Source: Cercospora beticola
Lineage: Eukaryota > Ascomycota > Dothideomycetes > Mycosphaerellales > Mycosphaerellaceae
Length of the DNA stretch: 64,000 nt
NCBI RefSeq assembly: GCF_033473495.1
Contig: NC_088938.1
Coordinates: 434,001-498,000 of the forward strand
Direction: 5' to 3'
Shown: one piece after another, positions 1 through 10,083 of the stretch
Numbering within the stretch: position 1 is the stretch's first letter
How the letters are laid out: the number at the start of each line of letters is the position of its first letter
Translations under genes and position numbers: made by a program
The notes under the pieces: generated by a model
Database searches by the model: none
What the model was told of the DNA's origin: nothing
Seen by the model: the letters and a program-made list of their open reading frames with translations, nothing else

Positions 1-395
1 TTCCAGGATTCGTGAGCAGAGCTTGTCGATATGGAGATGTGAAAGCCGCGGGAGAGGAGAGGTTGTGTGCGACGCGGTAGGTGTCGAGGAGGTTGAGGGG
101 GGCTTTGTCCCATTGCATCTGTGCCGGGAGAAATTTGTCAGTGACTGTCTTCGGGTATGAGGACCATATGTATCTCCTCGCTCCCTTTTTCACGACTTAC
201 TCCCGCTCCTTGCTGTGGTTGTGTCAAGGCGTCCGGATAGTCGTATATTTTTGGCATATCTCCATATTTCACAATTCCGTTCTGATGTGGTTGCTGGCCA
301 TTTTTTTTACTGGCTCGGGCGTGTGCTGCCGCGGCGATTTGGCGTTCTCGCACGGAAGAGCTCTCGTTTCGCGCGTCGTGTGACTTTGGCGGCAT
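1..395 (-). CDS. SAP30-like Sin3/HDAC-complex protein, 5' part only
   Basis: This is the N-terminal part of a gene that leaves the window at its left edge. Exon 1 (395-201) encodes 65 residues, beginning MPPKSHDARNESSS and rich in Ser, Arg and Ala. A GTAAGT donor at 200 and a CAG acceptor ending at 119 define an 82-nt phase-0 intron. Exon 2 (118 to beyond 1) continues in frame with MQWDKAPLNLLDTYRVAHNL and then SSPAAFTSPYRQALLTNPG. The pattern W-x4-L-x3-YR-x-AH-x-L-x-(T/S)P-x-AF matches the fungal SAP30 Sin3-binding-domain family, whose members typically have a low-complexity N-terminus. In that family the protein bridges Sin3 and a class I histone deacetylase in the nucleus. The rest of the domain lies outside the window, so the family call rests on about 40 residues. 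Confidence 0.55.
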
Positions 396-786
396 CGTGT
401 GATCTTTTTGCTGTTGTATACGCGATCGGCTATGAGGATATGCTGTGTACCGCGTGCAATATGGAGGAGCTCCTGACGGGCATGGCTGGCGAGCGAAGAA
501 TCGTGGTGGTAAGTGGACAATGGCGTCGCGAAGGAGAATCACGCTCACTGCGAAGCTACGAAGCTAGAGACACGCGCGACCCGTGTGCGCTGACGTCGTT
601 AAGGGTCTGATGCAGTCTAATTTGAGCTTAGCGCAACGGCTGTTGCCAAGAGCCACCTCCGACCTCCTCCTGTTTCTCCGTTTCTACAATCGAAATACCA
701 TTCGACGCAACGAACTGCCAGATCAAACAATGTTACCCAGGCCCGAAGATAGTATCCAGCCTTCGAAGGCGGCATGACACGGTCGC
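396..786. other. Intergenic, SAP30-like start to nitrilase end
   Basis: This is presumably the promoter of the SAP30-like gene plus the 3' UTR of the nitrilase. I see no further gene; overlapping open frames here are unspliced extensions of the SAP30-like exon or its antisense. Confidence 0.4.
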
Positions 787-1915
787 CTAGTAGTTGAGCG
801 GTAGCGGCCCCTCCTTCTTCATGCGAGCAATTGAATTCTCGCGGTAAGGAATGAAGTTACCCTCTTCCTTCGGGATGTACTCCGGATACCCTTCATTGAT
901 CTGTTGCAAAGCAGCCCACGAGAAGTCTCCATTAAGATCATAATCCGGCGTTCCAGCAAACTCCGACGTATTGAGCGAGTAATAAATCATAGGCTCTGTC
1001 AATGGCCCGCTGGACGCCTCGATCTGCCTGACCACCGTGCCATTTGGCGCGGTAATGGCTGCTGTTCCGACAGAGGGCATGAACACCCACGTTGACCCTG
1101 TCACGGCATAGATCCGGGCACTGGCAAGACTGACATCTGCGCTTTCAAGACCAATATCTACTCCAAGATCCGGCCCCCAAGGGAATGCGGCAATGAGGAA
1201 GTTCTCGATTTGAGCGTGCATGCTGAAGGTCATGCTGGGCCACATGTGTCTAGCAAGTTGTCAGCAAGTGCGGTGCAAGTTTAATTCTCCCTTGGAAAGA
1301 AGAACTCACTCCCAGCATTCCAGCGCTCCCATCCGGCCCCAGGGTGTCTGATGCACCTTGATCATATCCATGGTGCCATCGCTGAAGATTGTTCGCTCGG
1401 CTCCGGAGGGCCGAAGCTTATGGCGGATCTGGACCACTTGTCCATCGGAGTCGATGATGGCTTGGCCCATGTACGTAAGGTCACCATCAAGATGCGCAAA
1501 GCCAAATTCAAGCCAGACGCCGTTGTCTGCTGCTGCTTGAAGCAGTTTGTTCCAATTGGTTGAGTTCACTACCAGGCCTTGGTCGAGATAATGGTTGAAG
1601 AACTCGGTGGGACCATCTTGAGGACCGAAATAGTAACTGGAAGGTCTTATGTCAGCGTCGGTGGCCACGCACGAGGGCTGAAGAATACGTACCCGGGAAA
1701 CCAGAGCTCTGGAAATGCGACAAAGTTTGCACCTTTGAGTGCAGCTTCTTTGATGTAGCCGACACCAACTTCGACTGTCTGATTCAAGTCATAGGTACGA
1801 CCATTCCAATCTGTGCTAGGTGGAGGGTATGGCAGATTCGCTGGTGGCGCTCGAACAACAGCGACTGTCAAATTGCTGTAGTCAATATGGCACACAGCAT
1901 CGTTGTGGTCTTCAT
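787..1915 (-). CDS. Nitrilase-family hydrolase with frame-disrupted signal peptide
   Basis: A carbon-nitrogen hydrolase of the nitrilase/cyanide hydratase type, which hydrolyses nitriles or amides through a Glu-Lys-Cys triad. Exons are 1915-1693, 1636-1310 and 1249-787, with introns of 56 and 60 nt. The triad is visible: Glu in FPELWFPG (about 71), Lys in RHKLRPSGAE (about 149) and Cys in GALECWEH (about 183). The conceptual length of about 337 aa fits the family. The 5' end is odd. The only upstream ATG (1915) starts a signal-peptide-like stretch, MKTTTMLCAILTTA, but it hits a stop after 15 codons. The conserved body (NLTVAVVRAPPANLP) is in the -1 frame and has no ATG of its own before the catalytic Glu. 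A single missing base near 1875 explains this. The cause may be sequencing error, a decayed allele or an unseen upstream exon. The family call is firm; intactness is not. Confidence 0.8.
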
Positions 1916-3466
1916 GACTTGCTTGCGATTGTCGAGATTGAAAACTGCAGAGATTCTGACCTTGTGGTTTACTTCATTAATGATGCTGCAGATTGGTCTA
2001 TCTATCTCCTTGGATCTGGAAGCCGACCTTCTCTTCCGACACCCATACCAACGTCACGGCGAACTCACGTGTGGACAATTGAAAAGATTTTCGACTTCAC
2101 GTCACTCACACTGTACCCGCGAACGCAAGCCGAGTATGTTTGCTTCAGAAGTGCTGTCTTCTATCGCGCAGAGCTCGGTTTTCGAGATACTGGCTCGCGC
2201 TAGTGAAGGACCCCTGTTAGGGCTGGGACATGTCTCAACCAAGACTGAGCGTCGATGCTGTTATTAGTCAAACTTGGAGCGCGCCTCTTGGGACCATGAC
2301 ATTTGCTACTGCTTGGCCTGCAAATTCGAACAAATTGCTCGCCGAGCGAAGGCCCTTCGATAGTTCCTCCGACCACTTTTTCTCTACGGCTTCCTACAAT
2401 ACTGCTTCCAGACCACATGCTGCCATGTTCAACCCTGAGAACTGCTGTTGATCGATCTTTCTTTTCATTCCTTCTCGTTCTCTCCGTCAGGGTAAGATTG
2501 AGAATTTTCCTCGTCAGTTGAAGCCGTTGCGAACAAGTCGTCATTGCATGGTCGGCATCGTGGCTGGGACAGAAACGCAGAATCGCTCGGTGTCATCGCT
2601 CTCTCTTTGATGCCGAAACTCAGGCTAGACTGTCGACCAAAAGGAAAAAGACATCAAGCCAACGACAGCGTTGTTGTGGGGGCTGTGCAAGGCTGAGATG
2701 GCTTTGAAGCCTCGTGGCGTTCGTGGGCCTGACGCAGGTCCTGAATCGAGAACGTCCGTCTCAACAATCGAAACTTCTGGTCTATTGTTGGTATCTAGTA
2801 ATGGCTGTGTTGTCACCATCGATGCTGCAGGCAGTCGAACGTCGTGACGCATGAGGACATGGTCGTTGAGTACCGGGCATGTCGATTTTTGGAAGCTAAA
2901 GGTTAGTTTTGATTCGATCTAATCAAGTCCGACGCTCAGATTTGATGAGTGAACGTCAATTTCCCAGTCCTGGCCATTGTTCAATACACTACCCATCACA
3001 TCTTTCTCAGGACATTATACAATCGCTCGCGACAAGTAACACGTGTACATATATGCTAAGGTGTTCTCTCTTGTGATTGACACATTAAAGCACTGCAGCA
3101 ACGACATACCAGAACGCCAAGACATGCTGTACTGTGCCACCACATCCTGCACTGTGCCCCCAAATGCTGCGCTATGCCGCAACCCCAGCGAATGGCAGCT
3201 GAGACCGCATAGCAAGAATAGCGCAAATGCCACTGCAGCACCTGCGTGCTTTCAATGGCACTGAACGTACGATCTGTAAGTGAGAGTTTAATCTGCGAAG
3301 ATGAAGGTATACATTGCTCTGAAAGAGGCTTGTGTCTAGCCTTGGTGATGTAGTATAAGAAGGGAGAGCAAATCCAAGTCGTGTTCGCGGGCTCGAAGAA
3401 ATCAGTCTTCTCTGTCAATTTGCTTTTCCACCACAAGTCGTACCAAGTCAACAATCAGTTCATATC
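1916..3466. other. Gene-free stretch with no supported CDS
   Basis: Only short, unspliced, family-less open frames occur here, on both strands. It contains a three-unit 20-bp repeat (listed separately) and a TATA-like TAGTATAAG just before 3360 that probably serves the gene starting at 3467. Confidence 0.4.
3123..3182. repeat. Three-unit 20-bp imperfect tandem repeat
   Basis: Units 3123-3142, 3143-3162 and 3163-3182 have an exact 20-nt period around a CTGxxCTGTGCC core. Units 1 and 2 match at 17 of 20 positions, units 2 and 3 at 14 of 20. It lies about 285 bp upstream of the membrane-protein gene and has no evident function. Confidence 0.6.
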
Positions 3467-4401
3467 ATGGCGAATCCCAAGTCTCAAGAGAAACTCGTGT
3501 ACAACTACAGCACAACATGGAAGCGTCGCACCCTTTTAAGCACTGTAGCTCTGATAGTCTTCATACTTGCCGCAACTGCAGCAGGACTCTCTATGCGTGC
3601 CCTGCAAAGAATCAGTTGGCAAGACGGTAACCACTTCACGGTATACCTCAACGAGGACCTGTGGTACGGCGATGTGTACTTCCTCCCGCCTGGTGTGCGG
3701 TACGCGAGCGTGTGGTCGACATTTTCCGCAGGTGTTGTCTGCGCAGCAGTCAGCGGATTGTCTGTTTTGTTTATTGTAGCTGCCACGGACGAGGTGGATA
3801 TCGGCAATACGATCCTCAAAGATTATTTTCAACTGACGCCCGATAAGGTTAGTTCGCGCAGAGCTCATGTATGTGGGATCGTTTGGCGCAGTCTCGGGTT
3901 ATTCGCCAGCTTAATTGGACTTGTGTGGTCCTTTGTCGAATTCTACACATCGTCCAGTATTGACATAAGTGGCATTCTTGACAATGTGGCTACGGACGAA
4001 GAGCCTCGTTTTGGTTCCAGACCCGTCGATCCAACCTTCACTCGGGAAGGAACATATGGCGTTGAGCGTTGGTCGTGTCAAATCAAACCACTCTGGACGG
4101 ACTATTGGCCGTGGTATCCATATTCTCGGTCAAGCTCGCGGCTACCATGCACAGACGCAGTAAGTACCAGCGCTGATCGTCAAAAGTACGACCAGGTCCA
4201 GCTGACAATTGTCAGAGAGCATCCAGGTGGCTCATGCTGCCCTTACTCGTGATGTCAGTAGCGCTTCTGGTGGTGGCAGTTCTATTTTCCTGGCAATCGA
4301 AGGCAGCGGTGGACGCAGACCAGCAGACGGAAAAGGCAGGTGGAGAGGCCCGTGCTGAAGCCGACGCAGCGAGGGTACCGACACCGTTGGCTGACGCTTG
4401 A
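3467..4401 (+). CDS. Uncharacterised four-helix membrane protein
   Basis: Two exons, 3467-4159 and 4216-4401, are separated by a 56-nt intron (GTAAGT donor, TTGTCAG acceptor) and give 292 aa. Hydrophobic segments lie at about 22-46, 82-110, 135-158 and 236-257. The fourth is entirely in exon 2, which supports the splice. Between helices 3 and 4 is an approximately 75-residue extracytoplasmic or lumenal-looking stretch rich in Trp, Tyr, Pro and Arg, with two Cys. The tail is short, hydrophilic and Ala/Glu-rich. The four-helix layout recalls MARVEL/SUR7-like fungal membrane proteins, but I recognise no signature. The function is unknown and the protein may be restricted to related fungi. A TATA-like element lies about 110 bp upstream of the ATG. 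Confidence 0.75.
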
Positions 4402-4625
4402 ATGTTTTGACGATTGACCTGAAAAGTGAAGTGCAGTCAACTGTCGGGCGCCAACCTCTCGCAAGGATACCATCCCGAAGTACGAATCCAGGTCGCCATC
4501 GCCAGGTTGCGAGGATGAGTAGAACGGGTATTGAGATTCGTGATATGTACACATTAGATAAGTCGAGAGCGCCTGGATATGCTATGCCGTAGCGGGTTCC
4601 GTAATCCCATCGTTCGCCATTGTCT

Positions 4626-5444
4626 TTACAATTCCTTCTTTTGCCGTTCCGCCTCCTTCGTCTCAAAGTCCGGCCCTCGACCTTTCTCGTCCTTGCCTAC
4701 TGCACCAGGTCCACCAAATGTCTCGAAACCTGTGTGGAACATCCATCTTGTCGCCTTCTCCACAGGTTCGTCGAAGATGTAAGGCAGAGCAGGGACAAAT
4801 CCCAACCCTAACCCAATCGGTCCCCACGTTCGCAGCTTCACATTCTTGACGTTCTTCATAGCCCGTCCAGAGTATCGCACAATCGAATGTATCGTGAACG
4901 CCGGCAGACCCATACTCGCCACAGCCTGGAACACTCCTCTCTCCACCATCACCGCCCGATAATCATCTATCGCAGGAACCTTCCTCCCTCCAGGCCTCGC
5001 ATCCGCCGCCGCGATCTCCTCTGGCGTCTGAGGATTCAAAATTGCTTGATTCCGCTTGTACGCTTTTGTCCCCTCGTAGCTCACATCTCCAATCAGATAT
5101 GCCCAGCTCACGCCATAGGCTCCCTTCACAAGGTAAGGATGTGCGACTGGGCGAAAGGATTCGCCAATGTCGGATGTGTAAGCGACGTATCGGTGTGCAG
5201 AAAGCATGATGGTCTTTAATCGTGCGGCGTAGGCCGCGTATCGGACAGGCGTATCCGTCGTTTCGGGTCCATCGGGCGATGTGAGGATGTCCCAAAAGCG
5301 GTCTTCTGAGTTGAGAACATCTTGGAGATCTTTCGGCAGCGCCTTGCGAGGCAAAGGTTTCGAGAAGTCGGGTCGCGGTTCTTTGCGCTCGTGTGGTATG
5401 CTATCAAGATGATCTTCGTCTTTTTGTGGCTTCTTGTCGCCCAT
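4626..5444 (-). CDS. Mitochondrial fission process protein 1 (MTP18/MTFP1 family)
   Basis: Intronless, 272 aa. I chose the ATG at 5444 (MGDKKPQKDEDH) because the open frame upstream is Leu/Thr-rich, unconserved-looking leader sequence. The core matches the MTP18 family: RYAAYAARLKTIMLSAHRYVAYTSDIGESFRP, then a membrane segment at KGAYGVSWAYLIGDVSYEG, and conserved IHSIVRYSGRAMKN near 205-220. Family members are inner-mitochondrial-membrane proteins that affect fission. The C-terminus is charged (EKGRGPDFETKEAERQKKEL). The gene ends about 225 bp from the converging 3467-4401 gene. Confidence 0.9.
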   Translation of the reverse strand: MGDKKPQKDEDHLDSIPHERKEPRPDFSKPLPRKALPKDLQDVLNSEDRFWDILTSPDGPETTDTPVRYAAYAARLKTIMLSAHRYVAYTSDIGESFRPVAHPYLVKGAYGVSWAYLIGDVSYEGTKAYKRNQAILNPQTPEEIAAADARPGGRKVPAIDDYRAVMVERGVFQAVASMGLPAFTIHSIVRYSGRAMKNVKNVKLRTWGPIGLGLGFVPALPYIFDEPVEKATRWMFHTGFETFGGPGAVGKDEKGRGPDFETKEAERQKKEL

Positions 5445-5798
5445 GATGGAGGAGCCCTTTTTGGGCTGTGAATGCGGTCCGGTCTTGCTGTCGTAGCTTT
5501 TTGGCCGAAGTCTAGTATATGTTATTTTAACGCGCTCGATGAGTGCAAGAGTGACCAAGCAAAAGGTGGTAGATGAGAAGGTGTAACAAGTGGAAGCGAA
5601 AGTGGGCGATAGCACTGCGGCATGGCGGCTCGCGGTGACGTTTCTCGAAGCTCACGAGCAACGATGGGCACTCGGCTGATCCCGGCAGGGAAAGAGCTGC
5701 CACTGCGACTTCACTTTGGCCTCAGCAACATTGGACATTCTGTGCACCCGTCCATCTTCCACCAGATCCAATCTCTCCTCCCACCACAAACCGCAAAT

Positions 5799-6221
5799 AT
5801 GGTTGTCTACTACGAAGTCTTCGGCCAGAAGGTCGGCTCGCACATCGTACGCTCTTCCCGCCCAACACTCCCGCGGCTCTCCTCGCCAATCGAGAATATC
5901 CATTGCGCGACGGCAGCACAATTGAGCGCATGCGGAATACAATGCTAACCTTCTGCCTTCACTCAGCTCTCCATCGCGACCCTTTCCACCCTCTTTGTCG
6001 GCACATGGGCCATGTCTGGTGGCAAGAAGACTGCCGCTGCAAACCAAGGACCACCGATCAACGCGAGCAACAAAGATGAGGAGAACTTCATACAGTACGT
6101 GGAATACGGGAATGGATTCACAAGAGATATTACACGTCGCCTGGGATGAGAGAAGCTGACACATGCGAACAGACAATTCTTAAAGGAAGCTGAGCAGGAT
6201 GCAAAGAAGGAGAAACACTAG
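5799..6221 (+). CDS. ATP19: Mitochondrial ATP synthase subunit k
   Basis: A 74-aa protein in three exons: 5799-5846, 5967-6094 and 6173-6221. Donors are GTACGC and GTACGT, acceptors CTCAG and AACAG, and all joins keep frame. The product starts MVVYYEVFGQKVGSHI and has one membrane helix (LSIATLSTLFVGTWAM). It ends with the family's conserved PPINASNKDEENFIQQFLKE tail. Subunit k is a small accessory subunit of the F1Fo ATP synthase membrane sector, linked to dimer formation. The gene is divergent from the MTP18 gene (355 bp between start codons), so two mitochondrial genes share one promoter region. The small exons explain why no single open frame shows it. Confidence 0.88.
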
Positions 6222-6494
6222 GAGAGCAAGCATAGTTACTGAAGGCTCGATAAATACCAGCTGAGTGTGCATTCATGGGAGACGAGGCACATGAGTTCAG
6301 CCAGGTCACATCGATGACGTGAGGATTGTATATATACGTGGTATACAAGCAGGTGTTGCTCCCAGCCACCCCGGCCAAGTTCAATTCTTGCTTGAAGCGA
6401 AACTACAAGCGTAAAGCTCGATCAATACCTGCCATATCGTGTTCAAGCGCCTCAAAGGAAGGCCGAATGGCAAAAATAAATGCAGCGCCAGGAC

Positions 6495-6499
6495 AAAAA
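6495..6499 (-). terminator. Pol III T-run after the tRNA-Gln-like copy
   Basis: Five T residues on the minus strand, starting three bases past the discriminator base of the tRNA-like gene. This is the usual RNA polymerase III stop signal. Confidence 0.5.
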
Positions 6500-6501
6500 T
6501 C

Positions 6502-6642
6502 TGCCCTCACTCCGAATCGAACGTAGATCTTCCACACGCGCTTGCGAGCGTTACAACCGGGGAGCCTAGCCCCGAGGGTAAACGACCCCCGGCGTACCCC
6601 CCTCAGCAGAGCTGGATGTGCTGACCGTTGCACCACGAAGGC
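6502..6642 (-). tRNA. tRNA-Gln(CTG)-like gene with long intron, possibly decayed
   Basis: Read on the minus strand. The acceptor halves GCCTTCG and TGAGGGC pair over 7 bp with G-T wobbles. The D stem is GTGC/GCAC and the anticodon loop is CTCTGC, giving anticodon CTG. The A box is TGGTGCAACGG and the B-box core is GTTCGATTC. The T stem (CTACG/CGGAG) has one mismatch, and the anticodon stem has a G-G mismatch at its loop end (TCCAG/GTGGA). The intron after position 37 is about 70 nt. A TTTTT terminator follows within a few bases. It is a diverged paralogue of the copy at 6900-7047, possibly a pseudogene. Confidence 0.5.
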
Positions 6643-6856
6643 ATTATTTCGCTTTGGCAAGCATCGTCCATAAAGGTAGGTTGGGGAAGTAAGCAACTTT
6701 GTCGTGGGCGAGACAACGCTTCCTGAGAGAGCATCAAAATCTGCGACTGGAATTGTGACAATCTGGAACTTCTCAACAAAACATAATCAGGATCTTGGTA
6801 AGTCTGTCAAGATATACTGCATATGGCTGAGCGCGCCCAAGGGCAAGGCGGATGGC

Positions 6857-6861
6857 AAAAA
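6857..6861 (-). terminator. Pol III T-run downstream of tRNA-Gln
   Basis: A TTTTT run on the minus strand, about 40 nt past the 3' end of the tRNA gene. It is further away than usual, but it is the first T5 run. Confidence 0.35.
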
Positions 6862-6899
6862 GAAGGGCACGGTTTCGCCAATCGAGCGGATGCGGTATT

Positions 6900-7047
6900 C
6901 GGCCTCGCTGCGATTCGAACGCAGATCTTCCAGGCGCCCTTGCGAGCGCTACAACCGGCAGGGCAACTCGTGTGCCTTTGTGGTTGGCACACTGCCGCAT
7001 CTCCGCCTCACCAGAGCTGAATGTGCTGCCCATTGCACTACAAAGCC
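6900..7047 (-). tRNA. tRNA-Gln(CTG), intron-containing
   Basis: On the minus strand the acceptor stem is GGCTTTG with CGAGGCC, 7 bp with two wobbles. The A box TAGTGCAATGG fits the consensus. The D stem is GTGC/GCAC. The anticodon stem TTCAG/CTGGA encloses loop CTCTGG, anticodon CTG (Gln, codon CAG). The T arm is perfect: CTGCG-TTCGAAT-CGCAG. Exon 1 is 7047-7011, the intron about 7010-6935 (76 nt, carrying a perfect 7-bp GTGTGCC/GGCACAC hairpin) and exon 2 is 6934-6900. A TTTTT run lies about 40 nt downstream. The intron is long for a tRNA, but its position after nucleotide 37 is canonical. Confidence 0.75.
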
Positions 7048-7681
7048 ATGATGATGCATTGGGATGATACGTATTTAAAGGTCAGGGGCGTGCATACGAA
7101 GTAGGCTTGAAGATGCATTGATTGCAAACTGTTTTCTGCGACTACTTGGATACTATGAGCGCAATGAGCCGGCCCTTCTGGGCGTGATTGTAGACATGCA
7201 CCAAATTAGACGCTGCGCACGACATCTCAAATTCCGAATTACACGCGACGGCAATGCTAGCAAAGTAAAGCAAAAAGTTGCAGAGCGAGGCCTCCCGGGC
7301 GTATCATGTCTTCCTGAACCTGGTTGAGTGATTTATCACTCCGACGTACGATTGATTTCGCTCAAAGTTCGCTGTGAAGTCTGGCAATGCGTTGCTCTCG
7401 AAGGCAGAGCAGAAGAGCCTCGGGCAGGTTTATTGAATCGCGGCACAGCACTGTGCCGCAAGGGTGCATACATCTTATTGCGCAAAGTTTTGTCGTCCAC
7501 TCGTTAAGCGCTGCCTAGACCCATAGGCAGCTCACAGTGAGAGGTATTGTTGCCTTGTTCTACGTCCACGTTATGCCGTCGAACAGCGTGTCAGCTACAC
7601 AATCTCGCTTTGCAAGTGATACCTTCGCTCATGAGTTTGCGGAGTGCACTCTTGATCTTGGCTTTGATACCATTGGGCACC
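7048..7681. other. Intergenic with a short perfect hairpin
   Basis: No supported gene. At 7440-7459 GCGGCACAG and CTGTGCCGC form a 9-bp inverted repeat with a 2-nt spacer. A related palindromic motif occurs near 10275-10299. Confidence 0.4.
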
Positions 7682-8328
7682 ATGGCATCATGTCCACAAC
7701 CCAGTGCCAGCACAACCCGGCCTAGAATGGATGGTTCGGACGTCCTCGCCTACCCATCCGCTGGTGGCTACGTACGCAAACATCTGACCAGAGTCGAGCT
7801 CGATTGGCTCGAACTTACCTTCGATCCCGCAGCAGAGAACGATTTCGTATATCTGAACGCCTCGCAAGCCGATGCAGAACCCAACCAAGAGGAAGCCTTC
7901 GCCCTCCGTCTCATGCACCTCGGCGGTCGATGGTGGAAAAGCCGAACCTACTTCAACCACCACTTCAGAGAAGCAGAATGGCCCTACGGCCACCACTTCC
8001 CACCAGATCTCGACATTGGGTACCCTTCCTCGGGAGGCGTGCTCGTCCTTCGCACCTTCGCAGAAATTCGCCTTACCGCAGTGACTTACCTGACGTTCCA
8101 CCAGAGAAGCCCAAGGGCTACTGGGATTTGTTGAATCTTTGCGCGACCATGGAAGAGCGTTGTGCAGCCCTGCGCAAGCTCGGAGCGGTGTTCTACAATT
8201 CGATAGAGGAATGCGCGGACTTGCCAAATTCGGTGGAAGATGGGATTTCTCAAGCCAGGCATTGGGAGGAGTTGATGAATAAAATGGATGATCGGGACTA
8301 TATTGAGAAGTTTTTATTCTGGTCTTGA
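7682..8328 (+). pseudogene. Unknown conserved-looking protein split by an apparent -1 frameshift
   Basis: Two abutting frames read like one protein. The first (from ATG 7682, or 7727 at MDGSDVLAYPSAGGYVRK) has the composition of a real protein up to SGGVLVLRTFAEIR near 8068. Beyond that its frame turns into unrelated residues and stops at 8134. The -1 frame from 8068 continues sensibly, SPYRSDLPDVPPEKPKGYWD, then a helical acidic stretch, and ends EKFLFWS at 8328. No GT-AG intron can join them, so one base appears to be missing around the AAATT at 8064-8068. I do not recognise the family. A further in-frame ATG at 7631 would add a signal-peptide-like MSLRSALLILALIPLG, so secretion is possible but uncertain. 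It could be a pseudogene or an assembly error. Confidence 0.55.
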
Positions 8329-9054
8329 GCTTGATTCGTCTGGCAAGAGGTAGCTGGTATAGCTTCTGCTGCTTAGTCTTCTTGTAGTGACACTCGAGAT
8401 TGAAGCTATCAATGGCACCGGCAAATATAGTGTCATCATCTGTTGTGACTTGCTTCATCATCTGCACATCTTCTCCAGGCTTTCTTGCCCCAGCCATGTC
8501 CCGTGTCGCGAACCTTCAGCACCTCCGCGGCCTCTCCGACCGGCCTGCATGTTCATGGATCGGAGCATTTCGCAACACATCCTGGAACATCCTGGTGTCA
8601 AAACAATGATTCACCGACTCTGAGTGGCCGCGGAAGTCGCAAAGATCAAACACGAGAACAACAACAACCCGTTCGGTTTAAAGTTATCGCGAACCCTTGC
8701 CCAAGAGCTGGCCGACGTTGGCCGTTGTCGGCCGGTCTCATCTCAACTCAGCAAAGCTCAAGCAAAGCTTCTTCTCTTGCGGCTCTGCGCTTCCATCCTG
8801 CAGGGCATTCGTCATTGTTCTTGACGACGGCGGCAGCGGCAGTCACAGGTACACAAGTACCTCTCATCTATCGTCACAGCTCGGCTACCACAGCACCTCA
8901 TCAGCTCCGCCCACCATCACCTTCGTTGTGCCAGACACAAGTCAGCAGCGTCGAACGAACGAGCTGAAGCCAGCCTTCCTCTGACCCTGGAGGAAGAGCT
9001 GAGCAAGCCTGGTATAGTCGATGCGTCCGACCCGCGTTCTCGGTAGCAACGAAT
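8329..9054. other. Intergenic, probable long leader of the 9055 gene
   Basis: Several overlapping open frames exist on both strands, but none has a recognisable domain or coherent splicing. It probably contains the promoter and 5' UTR of the gene at 9055. Confidence 0.35.
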
Positions 9055-10083
9055 ATGGCTGCCGAAGCAGAAGATCCACAGCATCTGGAAGCAGCGCAGA
9101 ACAGTAAACAGAATAAGGAAAAGAGAGAAGCATACCAAGAAAGCAGAAACAATATAGCGATCCAAGCCAGTTCGGCACCAGTAGTCGACACCATGACGAA
9201 TAGCATCGCAGAAAAAGATGTCAAAGATTGGAATACGAAGAATTTGAGACAGAGGTTGGTTGTTGATGCAGGATGTGCAGCGGCGGCAGGAGCGCTCGTC
9301 GCGCCGATTGTGAGTATGGTCGATAAGTGAGTACACTCCATTCATCGAAAGCTCCAAGCTTCAAGCAACCATCTCCAAGCTAACAACACTCTTCACAGAG
9401 CAATAATGGAAAACGCCTCCGGCAAACGCCCCCTAATGCAATCCATCAAAGCCTCCCTATCCCAACTCCTCCTCCGACCCCACGCATACATCGCCTCCAA
9501 ACCCTTCGCCCTAATCCTCATGGTCTACGGCGGAACCTACCTTTCGGCAAACTTCCTCGACACCTTCAAATCCACCACCCGCGCCCGCCCCGCGAGCCGT
9601 ACCTCCGCAGGCTTCGACAAATTCATCGCGACCAGCGCAGCAAATGTCGGATTGACAATGATCAAAGACAGCCAATTCACGAAAATGTACGGCACAGTAT
9701 CAGCTCGTCCCGTCCCACCCGTGACGTTCGCCCTCTACGCTCTTCGCGATTCGATGACGATTTTCGCTTCGTTTAATTTGCCGCCTATGATTGCGCCTAA
9801 TCTGCCACTGTCCGAGACGGCGGAGAAGTATATTAGCAGGACGTCTGCGGCGCAGTTTCTGGCGCCAGCGGGGATTCAATTGCTCAGTACGCCGCTGCAT
9901 TTGCTCGGGCTGGATATGTATAACAGGAATGGGGATACCACAATGGCGGACCGCATGCGCAAGGTCCGGACGGATTGGTTGAAGAGCAGTTTCGCTAGGA
10001 TGTGTCGTATTGTGCCTGCCTTTGGATTCGGAGGTGTGGTGAACAATACTCTGCGGCTGAAGTTCCAGAAGCAGCTGGAGTAA
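9055..10083 (+). CDS. Conserved-looking membrane protein of unknown function
   Basis: Exons 9055-9326 and 9399-10083 are joined across a 72-nt intron (GTGAGT donor, TTCACAG acceptor) and give 318 aa in frame. The N-terminal approximately 60 residues are charged and helical (ENKQNKEKRE-type composition). They are followed by a hydrophobic segment VVDAGCAAAAGALVAPIVSM around 70-90. Later hydrophobic stretches are KPFALILMVYGGTYLSANFL, the VPPVTFALYALRDSMTIFAS region and AAQFLAPAGIQLLSTPLHLL. The last 40 residues are basic (RMRKVRTDWLKSSFARM). The pattern of several weak amphipathic helices separated by Arg/Lys resembles mitochondrial inner-membrane proteins. I cannot name the family and assign no function. 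Confidence 0.75.

Noticed and set aside
3056..3454. 132-codon minus-strand frame
   Set aside because: It overlaps the likely promoter and leader of the plus-strand membrane-protein gene, starts at a non-ATG codon in part, and shows no features.
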